Source of the DNA: Medicago truncatula
Taxonomy: Eukaryota; Streptophyta; Magnoliopsida; Fabales; Fabaceae
Assembly: GCF_003473485.1 (NCBI RefSeq)
Contig: NC_053048.1
Span: 23,243,255 to 23,307,254 of the forward strand
Direction: 5' to 3'
Length of the DNA stretch: 64,000 bases
The position numbers and the translations under genes were made by a program. This document shows positions 32,881 to 42,958 of this stretch, in pieces (the stretch's first letter is position 1; each line of letters begins with the position of its first letter). The notes below the pieces were generated by a model. It saw only the letters and a list, made by a program, of their open reading frames with translations. It searched no databases and was not told where the DNA came from.

Positions 32881-33960
32881 GCTAGGATTGGCGATTACAG
32901 GGACCAATTTTTAAACGACCCCTAATTGCAAGGAGAATGGCAAGGATAGGTTCATCAGGGAGTATGCAGTGTTTAATCCAAATACCCTTCATACTAGCGT
33001 AGTGATGCCAAAAGTTACTACTGCTTAGTTTAAATACATGCATATAAACCATTGTCCAATTCTCAAGAACAATCACAGATGATCCTCATCTACATTTGAA
33101 GCAGTTCATTGAAATAGCAAAAAAAAATGCTTTCAAGCTCAGGCTGTTCTTTTACTTTCTTACTGGTATAGCCAAATCATACTTTCTTCTAGTCCTTAAT
33201 GTAAGAAAGAGGAATGATATTACATTTTTTTTAAGCAGACTAATGAAGAAACTCTTTTTGAAGCTTGGGAAAGGTTTAAGGAATTATTGATAAGGTGTCC
33301 TCATCGTGGGATACTTGTGCTAGATGCCTATTCAGGGGGTGCATTGTTGAGAGTCCTACCAAGAATGTTATGATATGCGATAATCTATAGTTGCTTATAG
33401 CTACCAGTGGCCAACTGATTGCATGCAAGTGCAGTGCAAAGCTACCTCAACAGAGAAGAAAACACGAGGTCCTTTTAATGTGTCTGAAGTTACAACTTTC
33501 ACTGCTCGGAAGGCTCAGCTGACACACTAAGAGTCCTAGTTAGTCCCTATGCATCGAGAGGTGAAAGGATCAAGAGAAACTAATTTGCGCAAGCGCAAGC
33601 ACAAGATCTTGGAAGAGCTTTTTAAGCGCTGAGATCTAACTAGGACTCTTATCATAGGCCAAAGGGTCAGCAGAATAACACTTTAGTGGGAAATGTTGAT
33701 GACCTAACCTAGTAACGTTACATGTTAAGATTATGTGATTGTACTCTAAACGGTAGTTTTCACGTGCTTAACATGAAGGATGTGTGCACATCACTCCATG
33801 TAGCCACTGCAATTCCTATCCTTATAGGGAGACCTTTATTAGCAACTAGAAGGACTTTTATTGATGTGTTGAAATGATAACTGACCATGACAGTGAACGA
33901 TCAGCAAGTAAAGTTCAACATACCAATATCAATGGGAAGGAAGTAGTGAAAAGAAATTAT
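32881..33960 (+). pseudogene. Ty3-gypsy (Athila/Tat-like) gag-protease remnant
   Basis: DDPHLHLKQFIEIAKKNAFK and LFFYFLTGIAKSYF (33077-33175) followed by a degraded EAWERFKEL..CPH block to 33310 are the gag core of Athila/Tat-type gypsy elements. About 500 bp on, AIPILIGRPLLATRRTFIDV and LTMTVNDQQVKFN (33808-33925) are the end of the aspartic protease domain. Stops and shifts occur throughout and no reverse transcriptase follows. A 40-bp direct repeat (ATGCATCGAGAGGTGAAAGG onward at about 32818 and 33550) brackets much of it. Confidence 0.7.
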
Positions 33961-34194
33961 TAAATGGTTGGATGGAGGAATCAAAGGCGTTAAATATATG
34001 TGGTTTTAATGTGGGATATGTAAATAGACTAACTTTTTGTCTCTATTCCCAAATTTACTAATTTTTTTGGTGAATTTGGAGAATCCATAGTAAAGCATGT
34101 GGATAGGTATCAAATTGAATGTGGTGATATTGGAAATGATGAATTGGATGATATAATTCCTTAGTTACTTAACTAATGATGTTTTTATATGGTT

Positions 34195-34830
34195 CACCAC
34201 CCTATTGCCCAATTTCATCCTAAATTGTGGACAGTTGGAAATCGTTATTCATGGACAATTCCTTAGGCTTTGTTTGGGAGTTTGGAGGGGAAGGAAAAGA
34301 AAGACTTTGAGGGGTGCAAAATATGAGGAAAAATAGAGAAATTTTTTAAAAAAATTAAAAGAGTAGTTTTTTAGAGAATGATAAATTAATGCATATGATT
34401 ACTTTATTTTTAATTTTAAAAATATTATAACAACATAAATTAAATTTTAAGAATTCTTATTAACCCTCCAAAACCCCCCAAAACCCTCCTCCAATACAAT
34501 TTTTTAGTTCCTCCAAATGAAGAAGGTTTTGTATTATGAAGAAAAGTTAAACCCCCAAAGCCCTCCTCTCCCATTTTCCTCTCTTTCTTCCACTTACTTA
34601 TTCCTTTTTTCCCAAGTCTTCCCCTCCCTTCCCCTCCAAACTCGCAAACAAAGCCTTAGAGAAGAAACGAAAGTGGATGTTATTGGTTTGACAAGGATTC
34701 AAAGAATAGATGATGAATCATTATATGATTACATTAGTTGATTTAGATTGATGAAGGCTAGATGTATTACAATGATTCCTTAGTATGCATTAGTTGAAAT
34801 GGCATGCCACTCAAAAAACATATGCTTTTG
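34195..34830 (+). pseudogene. gypsy gag fragment split by a Tourist MITE
   Basis: Before the MITE the frame reads FIWFTTLLPNF and IHGQFL. After it, EETKVDVIGLTRIQRIDDES and SWFRLMKARCITMIP, the classic gag motif (W...LP...W..L...F, then DES..DY..RFR.LKARC). One copy of the TTA duplication keeps the frame across the site. The fragment ends at the Helitron at 34838. Confidence 0.7.
34266..34655. mobile_element. Tourist-like (PIF/Harbinger) MITE, TTA TSD
   Basis: 390 bp with inverted ends GGCTTTGTTTGGGAGTTTGG and GGCTTTGTTTGCGAGTTTGG, flanked by TTA at 34263-34265 and 34656-34658. Terminus and 3-bp TTA are diagnostic. Non-coding. Inserted in the gag fragment. Confidence 0.85.
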
Positions 34831-34837
34831 ATATAAA

Positions 34838-35095
34838 TTAGATCGCGCGACCCGTGCTATCGCACGGGTCAATATTGAGCACAATATATATATTAACAAT
34901 TTAGAATTGCAACATCACATGAAAATAAACTAAAACAATGTGAAATATATAATAATTTAAACTTTATTGCAAGATCACATAGAATATTTTAGAACACTTC
35001 TTTGTAAACTACTTTAGATATAACATTTATATTTTCGTCTTCCTCGTCAGTTAACAATATCTCTAACCTTTTTCTTGAAGTAACTATGGACTTTT
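34838..35095 (-). mobile_element. Helitron 3' end with helicase C-terminal scrap
   Basis: On the minus strand a perfect hairpin GACCCGTGC-GATA-GCACGGGTC is followed by GCGCGAT and CTAA (plus-strand TTAG at 34838-34841), then T. Upstream, at 34995-35090, the minus frame reads VTSRKRLEILLTDEEDENIN then VVYKEVF, the extreme C-terminus of the Helitron helicase as at 17349-17460. The 5' end was not found, so the start of this deletion derivative is unknown. Confidence 0.75.
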
Positions 35096-35830
35096 GATCC
35101 GTGGATATTAAAAATCATTCTGTCTTTCATGGAAAAATATCAACAAACTTTTTTTTAATTTTTTTTATATGATTAGCATTTCTATTAAAAACTTCTTAAA
35201 TTGAATTTATTCAATCAGCCAAACTTATAAGCAAATAATATGGAAGTTAATAAAATGATTAGTATGCAACAAAGTATAAAATCATATATTGCAATATATT
35301 CTTACCTCTTTTAGACATATTGATCAAAGCTTAGTATTAGACAAAGTATAAAAGATAACTTCTGAGGTCTTAGAAAAATAGGGAAGCTTGCATTTATAGG
35401 GTAGTACATAAACGCTTATGGTAGTGCTGCTGCACCTTACTTTTCTACCAATTCAATATCAAAGATATCTTCTACCAGACTCCAAATCTGTACCGTATTA
35501 AAAAATAATGATTATACCCTTATTGATTGGTTCAATTGGTGTAAAAAGTATCTAGTAAGTAGACTGAGAGGGTAAATAAAATAAATTGAGCAGACCTGAA
35601 TGTGGCACAGTAAAAGATAGCTTGTGGAAGAGGGTTAAGTAAGATGTGAGTACTTTAAAGGCTAGACACGTTTAGTGCATATCAGTGCATGTAATTATGC
35701 ATAACTTGTAAGGTGAAGTCTAATGGATAGATGAAATATTGACAATGTATAAAAAGATCATGATGATCATAAAAGAAACACACATTCATCTACGTAGTTA
35801 TATATATTTACCATAAATTCTTGTGCTATA
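35096..35830. other. no gene; probable Helitron interior
   Basis: AT-rich, with a TTTATAGGG leader-like stretch near 35395. Nothing coding was recognised. Confidence 0.3.
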
Positions 35831-36088
35831 CTCCCTCCGTCACTTAATAAGTGACACAGTTGACCCAATTACGCATACCAATGCATAATTTTGAGTTTAA
35901 ATATCTTGAATAATATATTGGAAAAAATTATGAAAATTAGATATTTTGAAAATACTCATCGAGACGAATCTAACGACATCTTATATGATATTATTTATCT
36001 TTGTATATTAGTAGAAAAATATGGTCAAAGTAAGTTAGGTCAAAATTGCACATTTTCAAACAGGTCATTTATTACGGGACGGAGGGAG
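35831..36088. mobile_element. Stowaway MITE with TA target duplication
   Basis: 258 bp, ends CTCCCTCCGTCACTTAATAA and, inverted, CTCCCTCCGTCCCGTAATAA, with TA at 35829-35830 and 36089-36090. Internally similar in layout to 7388-7646 (GTTGAC and GGTCAAA words). Confidence 0.85.
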
Positions 36089-36779
36089 TAGTCACTACTC
36101 CATATAGGACAGCTTGGTAGTGTGTTAGTTGAAAAAATGTTGAAGGACCTATTTGGACAATATCTCATATTATATAGAGCAATTAGGTAAGGTCTAACAA
36201 TACAATGCAAAGTTAATTATGAGAAGACCATTGCAAAAGAGGTCGAAACCAACATGTTAATTGTAAATGACATTAATCTCGCCAAATTTTTTTTACAAGA
36301 CATTTTCGACAACTTCGAATAGCAAAACTTATGGCAGCATTCAAACTTCTGCTATAATGATGCCGACAACATAAACCAAACGGACAATATTTCGGATCAT
36401 GGAAGTCAGTCCTTTACATTGAAGTTACATGTACTTCTTATTCTGTTTAACTGGAATAATCTCTTGTGATAATAAGGACCTATTATGACATAAAATCACT
36501 ATTACATACGTGATTTTGTCATCCACTCGGAAGAAAAAGGGACATAAAACCTGTCTGGAATAGATGTACTTCATAATGACTAATCTGTCAAGCAAGCTGA
36601 ATAACAACATTAGCTATAACACTTAACACAGAACCGCACCTGCTAACTGCCACTGCTGCAGCCACAAACCGCACCAAAGGACAGGCCACCACCAGCACTG
36701 CAACAGCAAAATTGCAGCCATGACAGGACCCAAAAAACCAGTCCCTTCAGCATCAAGACACCAGCAGGCCACATTTACA
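36089..36779. other. no gene recognised
   Basis: AT-rich to 36610, then a more balanced stretch (36630-36780) with repeated CCACC, CTGC and CAGCA words. The frame on the minus strand is Trp/Leu-rich low complexity, not a known protein. Confidence 0.3.
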
Positions 36780-36787
36780 CACAGCAA

Positions 36788-36862
36788 GAAGCCCAAAACC
36801 CCCGGCCCCCCACCGCTGCACTCCAAAAACAACACTCCACACCCAAAACCCCCGGCCCCCCA
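36788..36862. repeat. two copies of a C-rich AAAACCCCCGGCCCCCCA unit
   Basis: The same 18-bp unit occurs at about 36791 and 36845, roughly 54 bp apart, preceded by CCC in both. The G-strand has two runs of at least five G per unit and could support G-quadruplex structure. Striking in so AT-rich a region. Confidence 0.55.
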
Positions 36863-36909
36863 ATATTTCCATGAACGACAAGTAAAAAATAAAAATTTCA
36901 AACAAATAA

Positions 36910-37153
36910 CGAGTAAACGATCAAATTTGTCCCTATCTTTGTAAGTAACTCTCAAATTAGTCCTCGATTCTATTAATAGTCTCTCTCTTTGTCAAAAGTT
37001 TCTCAACTAGGTCTTCATCATGTGGCAAAAACATAGAGACATGAACCCAATTGAGCAGTGTTTGATAAAGACAGAGACTAGTTTAAAATAATAAGAGTCG
37101 GGACTAATTTGAAAATAGCTTACAAAAATAGAGACCATTTTCATTGTTTAGTC
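36910..37153. mobile_element. MULE-type MITE with 9-bp TSD (segment B)
   Basis: 244 bp flanked by AACAAATAA at 36901-36909 and 37154-37162. Matched inner arms (TTTGTAAGTAACTCTCAAATTAGTCC against its inversion near 37100). An equivalent copy with matching flanks is at 39304-39556. Confidence 0.7.
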
Positions 37154-37162
37154 AACAAATAA

Positions 37163-37544
37163 AACAAACACGAAAAAATAAAAATTCGTGAATATAAAAA
37201 AATAAAAAATAAAGGGGTTTGTCAGATTATGAGTGCACTGCTCTCTAGATCTCGGATTTGAATCCTTCGGGTATCAGAGATTATTGGTTTGGGATAGTCT
37301 GCACATAACTTATATGTTGCTGCTCTGACTTCAATTGAATCTGCCAGCGGATGGTGGAACCGGACTCCAGATTAACAGTTTGTTGGTTAGATGATGTATG
37401 GAACGAAAGAGAGAAAATTGAATGAATAGAATCCAAAAATAAATTCACATCTTTCATTCCATACAACTCTAAGCAACATTGCATTAATGCCACGACGATC
37501 GATCCATCTTGATCCACGCTCCAAAACCAATATCATCATTGCCT

Positions 37545-37576
<32 letters not shown>

Positions 37577-37849
37577 TCAAAGAAGAAAGAAATAAAAAAG
37601 AACAGATAAGAGCAAGCCATAATTTTGCACTTTATCTACCACAAAATCCTTTCTAAATGAAGAAAGAGCCACAACATACTTTCCTTCACCTGCAAAGGTT
37701 TAATTCAAATCACATACTAAATACAAGGTTCCTCGCTGATTCATTTAACAAATATCACAACTAAAAAAGTGCACTATTAATCATAGTTTCAAACTGTGGC
37801 TGTGGTTAGGGTTACGTTGTGAACCTTGAAGTAAAAAAATGTTGCCAAT
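37163..37849 (-). repeat. duplicated segment B
   Basis: Collinear in part with 39560-40345 and 16660-17045 (GTATGGAACGAAAGAGAG; GACGATCGATCCATC), but shorter, with an internal deletion. A B-box-like GGATTTGAATCC at 37254-37265 hints at an old SINE. 37630-37690 duplicates the last exon region of the phosphoglycerate-mutase-like gene (43084-43170). (GA)n at 37549-37575. Confidence 0.5.
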
Positions 37850-38360
37850 GTGGTCGAAATTACAGTAACAATGTCATTGCGGAGACCTCAAAATCCTAAT
37901 GTTGTGATTGCTACTTACCTTGAAACTGCTAAGGTTGGTGGCATTGCGGCCGATTTTCCAGCACTGCAAGCAAATTTACTGAGTAAGTAACACCATTATG
38001 CTTAGTATTCTTATTTGATCAAAGAAACTATAATATAATATTTCTACTCATTGTACGAATAACTGACTTCATTTTCAAAAGCAAAAGTTGAAACTATATG
38101 CACCGTTTTACAATTTGCAGGAAGCCCATGTAGTGATCCAAACCATGTGTCTTCTGTCTTACTGCTAATCCTAATGATCTTCTGAGTACTGTGGCGGCTG
38201 AATTGAAACCACCAGCTCCTGTACTTCTTTGAAACATCGTTGATCGACCACTTCCTCTGGCCTCCGATGATAACCTGACTAAAGCTAAGCCTGCAGCTGC
38301 ACCTACTCCTCCACCCTCTTCATTTGCAAGGGTATATGGTGTCAACTCTGTTGGCATTTT
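37850..38360 (+). pseudogene. GDPDL C-terminal fragment
   Basis: IATYLETAKVGGIAADFPAL at 37905-37975, then an intron-like gap ending TTTGCAG, then GSPCSDPNHVSSV and a C-terminal LPLASDDNLTKAKPAAAPTP near 38250-38320. It corresponds to 15240-15610 of the main pseudogene and extends further. A one-base loss near 38165 and stops break it. The upstream junction with a repeat (CATTGCGGAGACCTC) is shared with 28.75 kb. Confidence 0.7.
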
Positions 38361-39303
38361 ATTATATTTCAATTTGTACTATCGAACGCACATGGCACAA
38401 CTTCTCCAAACACAATTATTGGGACAACACAGAAAGAGTGCGTTTCTGTTTGGATTGTGAGAATATTCATTAAAACCAATTGATATAGATATAAATCCAG
38501 GCTAAATCATAAAGGTTGTAAAAGAACTTCTATTCTATCCAGTTCAATATAACAAATGCGAAAATTTACAGGACAAATAAGAAACTTAGAATCACATTCA
38601 AGTGAACCACTAAAATTATGTAATTGAAATATATATACACTATTTATCAGGCTACAATGAATCATGAACCGCTTTCATCAGAATAATCTTATCTGGACGA
38701 AAATGTCAAACTATGAAGCATTGACCCTAACATGTCGCCACAAATAATAATTTGAGAAAATGATAAAATTCAATGTGATCATATGATCGGTGTTGAACAA
38801 CAACACTTGTCAGACAACGGAAATACCTTCATCAAAAGTGTCGATACTATAGAGATGTTAAACAATTAAAAGAAATTTGAATATAACCCAAACAACAAAG
38901 CAAATCCATCATTGTTATCATCTTTGTTACAATTGTTGGAAACATGACAGCTTGAATCTTTGTCCTCAAAAGGGTTTGCTTTGAAACACAATTCTTCCCA
39001 GTTTCCCATGTTCTGCAATAACATAATAATCATGTAACTACACCTTCGTGTAAAGTGAAACTGAAAGCTCATCTAATAACAAAACAAGGCAATCAATGTT
39101 ATGATGCTTGAAATTGCCATCACAAAGCTTTTATTTATTGCAAAGTTCAAATTAAATTAAGCATTGGTCATATATGTTTCAAACACATCAAATAAAGTGA
39201 CTTTCAAATTGGAGTAGGAACATGATCAACACATGTTTCACCACGAAACCAATATATTACCATGAACAACCGATAAAAAAAATAAAACAATTCTAACAAA
39301 TAA

Positions 39304-39556
39304 CGAGCAAACGATCAAATTGGTCTCGGTCTTTGTAAGTCACTCTCAAATTAGTCCCCGACTATATTAATATTTATTTCAAACTGGTCCCTCTATTTGT
39401 CAAAAGTTTCTCAATTAGGTCATCGTCATGTGACAAAAACATAAAAACACAAACCTGATTGTGAAACTTTCTGTCAGAGACTAGTTTGAAATATTAAGAG
39501 TCCGGACTTATTTGAAAATAGCTTACAAAAACAGAGACCAATTTAATTGTTTGGTC
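39304..39556. mobile_element. MULE-type MITE (segment C copy)
   Basis: 253 bp, with flanks AACAAATAA (39295-39303) and AACAAATAG (39557-39565). Same element and same flanking sequence as 36910-37153, so one insertion later duplicated with its surroundings. Confidence 0.68.
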
Positions 39557-39707
39557 AACAAATAGCACAACGACGAAAAAATAAAAATTCATGAATATAA
39601 AAAATTAAAAATAAAGAGGTTTGTCAGATGTTATGAGTGAACTGCTCTCTAGATCTCGGATTTGAATCCTTCTGGTACCAGAGATTATTGTGTTGGACTA
39701 GTCTATA

Positions 39708-39835
39708 CTCCCTCCGTTTCGTTTCAAAATATAAGTAAAATTCACTTTTTAGGTTCATTCATTCAATGATGTATGTGGTTCAGAATTGAATGAACCTAAA
39801 AAATGAATTTTGCTTATATTTTAAAACGGAGGGAG
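39708..39835. mobile_element. Stowaway MITE, 128 bp, with an in-window empty site
   Basis: Ends CTCCCTCCGTTTCGTTTC and, inverted, CTCCCTCCGTTTTAAAAT; TA at 39706-39707 and 39836-39837. Segment B reads straight through the equivalent place (AGTCTGCACATAACTTATATG near 37296). Confidence 0.85.
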
Positions 39836-40390
39836 TACATAACTTATATGTTGCTGCTCTGACTTCAATTGGATCTGCCAGCAAATGGTGGAACGGACTC
39901 CAGATTAGTCCGTTCTTAAATCGGATAGAAAATAAAATAAAATATACAAAAAGAAAGAATAATAATCAACAGTTTGTTGGTTAGATGATGTATGGAAAAA
40001 AAGAGAGAAAATTGAATGAATAGAATCTAAAAAGAAATTCACATCTTTCATTCCATATAACTCTACCCAACATCGCATTAAAGATAACTCCAAAAACAAG
40101 AACATGGTTAATTCAATCCAATTCAGAGGCTCAGATCTGAAACAAAGATGGGATCAATCGTTGAGAAAAACCACCGCCATGAATGACGGCACTGCATTTT
40201 GATTCAATCTCAGTGAATGCCACGCCATCGGCAAGTATTCTTCCACGACGATCGATCCATCTCGATCCACACTCCGAAACTATCGTCATCATTGCCTCTT
40301 GAGAGAGAGAGAGAAAAAGAGGATCAAAGAAACAAAGAAAGAAAAGGAACAGTTGAGAACGATGTAGATTCATAAAGTGGTCAAAAGAAG

Positions 40391-40880
40391 GCGTGTGTAC
40401 GTGTTGATAGCAAAAACTTTACGACATCTCAAAAGACTTTGAGCATTGCCGCCCTACAAACTAACACGAGTCTCTTCAGGTCATGTTTAAGTGTGGAGTT
40501 CGTTGTTCTTATGGAGTTGATCTTTTAAATATCAATGGTAGTTTTTATTAACATGGCAATTATCAAACAAAATAACATAATATATCAACATAAAGTAATT
40601 TTTTACATTTGGGACGGCTTTGGGTATGGGTTCGGGTGGGTATCTATATACCCATTATCCGTCTCATACCCGTGTTTTGAGATCGGGGAAAATCCAAACT
40701 CAGTCAAAATGGAGAAAACCTGTCAAATTGAGTTAGGTTCGGGCGAGTAACCACGAGTATGGTTTTGTTGCCATGCCTAATAGATAGTACAAAACAATTC
40801 TTATAAGCATTCCTTCAACCATGTAGTCTCATACCTACACGGCATCTCTCATTCTGATGTGATTCGGTTTCTTTAGAAGC
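40391..40880. repeat. no gene; possible hAT-like repeat 40600-40780
   Basis: 40610-40780 has GGGTATGGGTTCGGGTGGG, ACCCATTATCCG, and ends GTTGCCATGCC, a composition seen in dispersed hAT-type non-autonomous repeats; paired ends were not established. Confidence 0.3.
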
Positions 40881-40881
40881 C

Positions 40882-41097
40882 GTCGGGAGCCGCTCATTGG
40901 CGTGTCTTGTGCACCGGCAACCACTCCCCGCCCTAGTCAGCCTTGGATGTTACATGCCCACCAGCTTCTGCCTGGTTTGTCCCCGAACCACATCGTACTC
41001 GGAGAGTCTGTTCTGATACCATTTGTAACATCCAAGGTTGACTAGGGCGGGGAGTGGTTGCCGGTGCACAAGGCGCGCCAATGAGTGGCTCCCGAAG
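40882..41097. repeat. inverted pair of LTR ends (72-bp arms)
   Basis: Left arm GAGCCGCTCATTGGCG...CTTGGATGTTACA and right arm TGTAACATCCAAGG...GAGTGGCTCCC pair over about 70 bp. Next to the right arm, reading minus, TTGTAACATCC is preceded by ATGGTATCAGAAC, a tRNA-Met primer-binding site, so the arm is the end of a copia-type LTR. The left arm is a second such end facing it. Confidence 0.6.
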
Positions 41098-41114
41098 GTG
41101 CGAATAACATTATT

Positions 41115-42249
41115 TGAATGTGAGGAAAACGCAAAAAGGAGAGGTTGAATTGTGTTAGCTTTTTCTTCTTTTTAACTAAGTTCAAAGTTCAGCCTTTAAC
41201 AAAATTCAAAGTCTGAAGCAATATTTAGAGTTAAATACAGCGGATTATAGAGAGTTAGAGAGAGAAGGAACATACAAAAATAATTATGTTTCTTCCACAA
41301 TCAGGAAGTAGTTCAGGTCTCTTGTCACTTACAAGAGATTTTTCACTATAATCATACAAGGATTACAATTGCTCAAACACACAAGCCAAGAGACTTCTAA
41401 CAAACAAGAATTACAAATAAATAATTGTTTGGTTGAACACTTGATATACAATGGTGTTCATAATACAAATCAGTTTAGACTCTAGACTTAGAGTTTTTAA
41501 TATATGAAAGTTTATAAGAAATTCTAAGTGTTTTATGCGTCGTGAAATTGATAGTTTTGCAGAGTCTTGTAATATCTTCAAGTCTTCAATCATTATACAT
41601 AGGTAGAAAAGAGACGTTGATAGGTGTCAGCGCATCAAATAGTCATTTAAGAAGCTTGATCATTCAACATTGATTTATTGCTTGATTTGGTTAATGTCAT
41701 ATGAAGGAATGTATTTGAATCATTTCATTGATAACGAATTAACCGTTCTTTTCCAATATAAACACAATTGTAGTTAGTACAATGCACATGGGAATGTTGG
41801 AGGTAGTGGAGTAGTGGTCGTACAAATTGTCCTTCTTGTACTATCACTTGACAATGACATCCATTGACCTTTTGATATATTCAGAACCATTGTGCATAAT
41901 CTTCAGAACAATTTTGGTTTGATCTTTAAAGCTTCGGCTCCTTTCTCCTTTAGCTTGATCAGAGTATGACCTTCAGAGTCTAGGAGATCTTCAGAGTCCG
42001 ACTTTCTTCAGAGCCTGGATGACTTTCAGAGTCTGACTTTCTTCAGAGTTTGGATGCAACGTAGCTTCTCATGAAAAGTTTTGCTCTTTGATTTGTTCTT
42101 CCACAACCAATTCTTTGATTAAGACATAATAAATTTTAGTCTATGGTGCTGCACTCTTGAACAAATATTAGCATATTCAATTGAACTTGTAATACATTGT
42201 TATCATCAAAACTCAAGAGGCGTTCTTTAAACTTATTTTGTTCCAAACA
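41115..42249 (-). mobile_element. Ty1-copia solo LTR with TTATT TSD
   Basis: Minus-strand TGTTTGGAACAAAATAAG to ...CACATTCA, flanked by TTATT at 41110-41114 and 42250-42254. It belongs to the same family as the LTR at 56802 (shared GAGTTTTGATGATAACAA, ATATGCTAATATT, GGAAGAACAA). Its middle has imperfect CTTCAGAGTC repeats (41960-42060). No primer site or gag follows, so this is a solo LTR. Confidence 0.82.
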
Positions 42250-42254
42250 TTATT

Positions 42255-42958
42255 AAGTATTCAAAATAAATGGTAACTAATTATGGACACCGGTTAAAAA
42301 AAACAAGTATTAAATAATTAAATAAATAGTCCTTATAAATATTTAAAATTTTGTTTTTAAGTTTTACAAAATAAAATCATACTTTTTAATCTCTATAAAA
42401 AATTTCGTCAATAAGTAAAAAAATTCATCATCAATTTTAATCCTTGTAAAAAAATTCAGTCAACATTTTTAATCTCTTAAATGCTAAAGAAAATTGTTAC
42501 AAAGACTAAATAATATGATTTTTAATTGTAGGGACTAGGAGACAAAATGTTGGATATTTATAGCATGTACCTAATTATCCCTAGAATTTTTTAAAACTTG
42601 TGTAATAAGATTAGGAATGGCAAAATAAATGGATTTGATAGATATGAATCTGAATCCTATTAATGGATGGATCAAAACAATCTGTTCAAAATGCAAACAG
42701 TTCTGTTCAGTTATTTTAAATTTAGCAAACAGTTCAGTTCGGTTCAGTTTTTCATCCCGAACTGAATCATATCCACCCCTATCGATGGTTTGCCAAAGCG
42801 ATAAAATATTTTTTATACAAAATATGATTAAAAACCATCCTTACAATTGAATCCCCCACTTTGTTTCCACATTCCATCTAATTTAATTACACAATAAAAT
42901 AAAAGATTATAAACTTGATATGGTTTTGAACTTTGCTTGATATCTTTACTGAGAAGCT
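42255..42958. other. no gene recognised
   Basis: 42310-42560 has mirrored AATCTCTATAAAAAA-type words suggestive of a decayed MULE-type MITE without clear ends. 42840-42958 is the downstream region of the mutase-like gene. Confidence 0.3.

Larger units (their letters stand above)
38390..40390 (-). repeat. duplicated segment C (copy of 15.6-17.05 kb)
   Basis: Collinear with segment A: CCAAACACAATTATTGGGA, then matching blocks through to TTGCCTCTTGAGAGAGAG. On the minus strand an exon-like frame 38866-39013 follows a TTATTGCAG acceptor and ends with a stop (NMGNWEELCF...; D/N-rich middle), and an ATG-led frame at about 40290 reads MMTIVSECGSRWIDRRGRIL. I do not recognise the protein; it may be a short expressed or decaying gene. 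It contains two MITEs absent from A. Confidence 0.5.

Noticed and set aside
32881-34830. Endogenous pararetrovirus
   Set aside because: Gag and protease words match Ty3-gypsy retrotransposons; no movement protein or coat zinc finger of a plant pararetrovirus was seen.
36623-36955. Trp/Leu-rich 110-codon frame on the minus strand
   Set aside because: Low-complexity reading of the CCACC/CCCCGG repeats with no domain.
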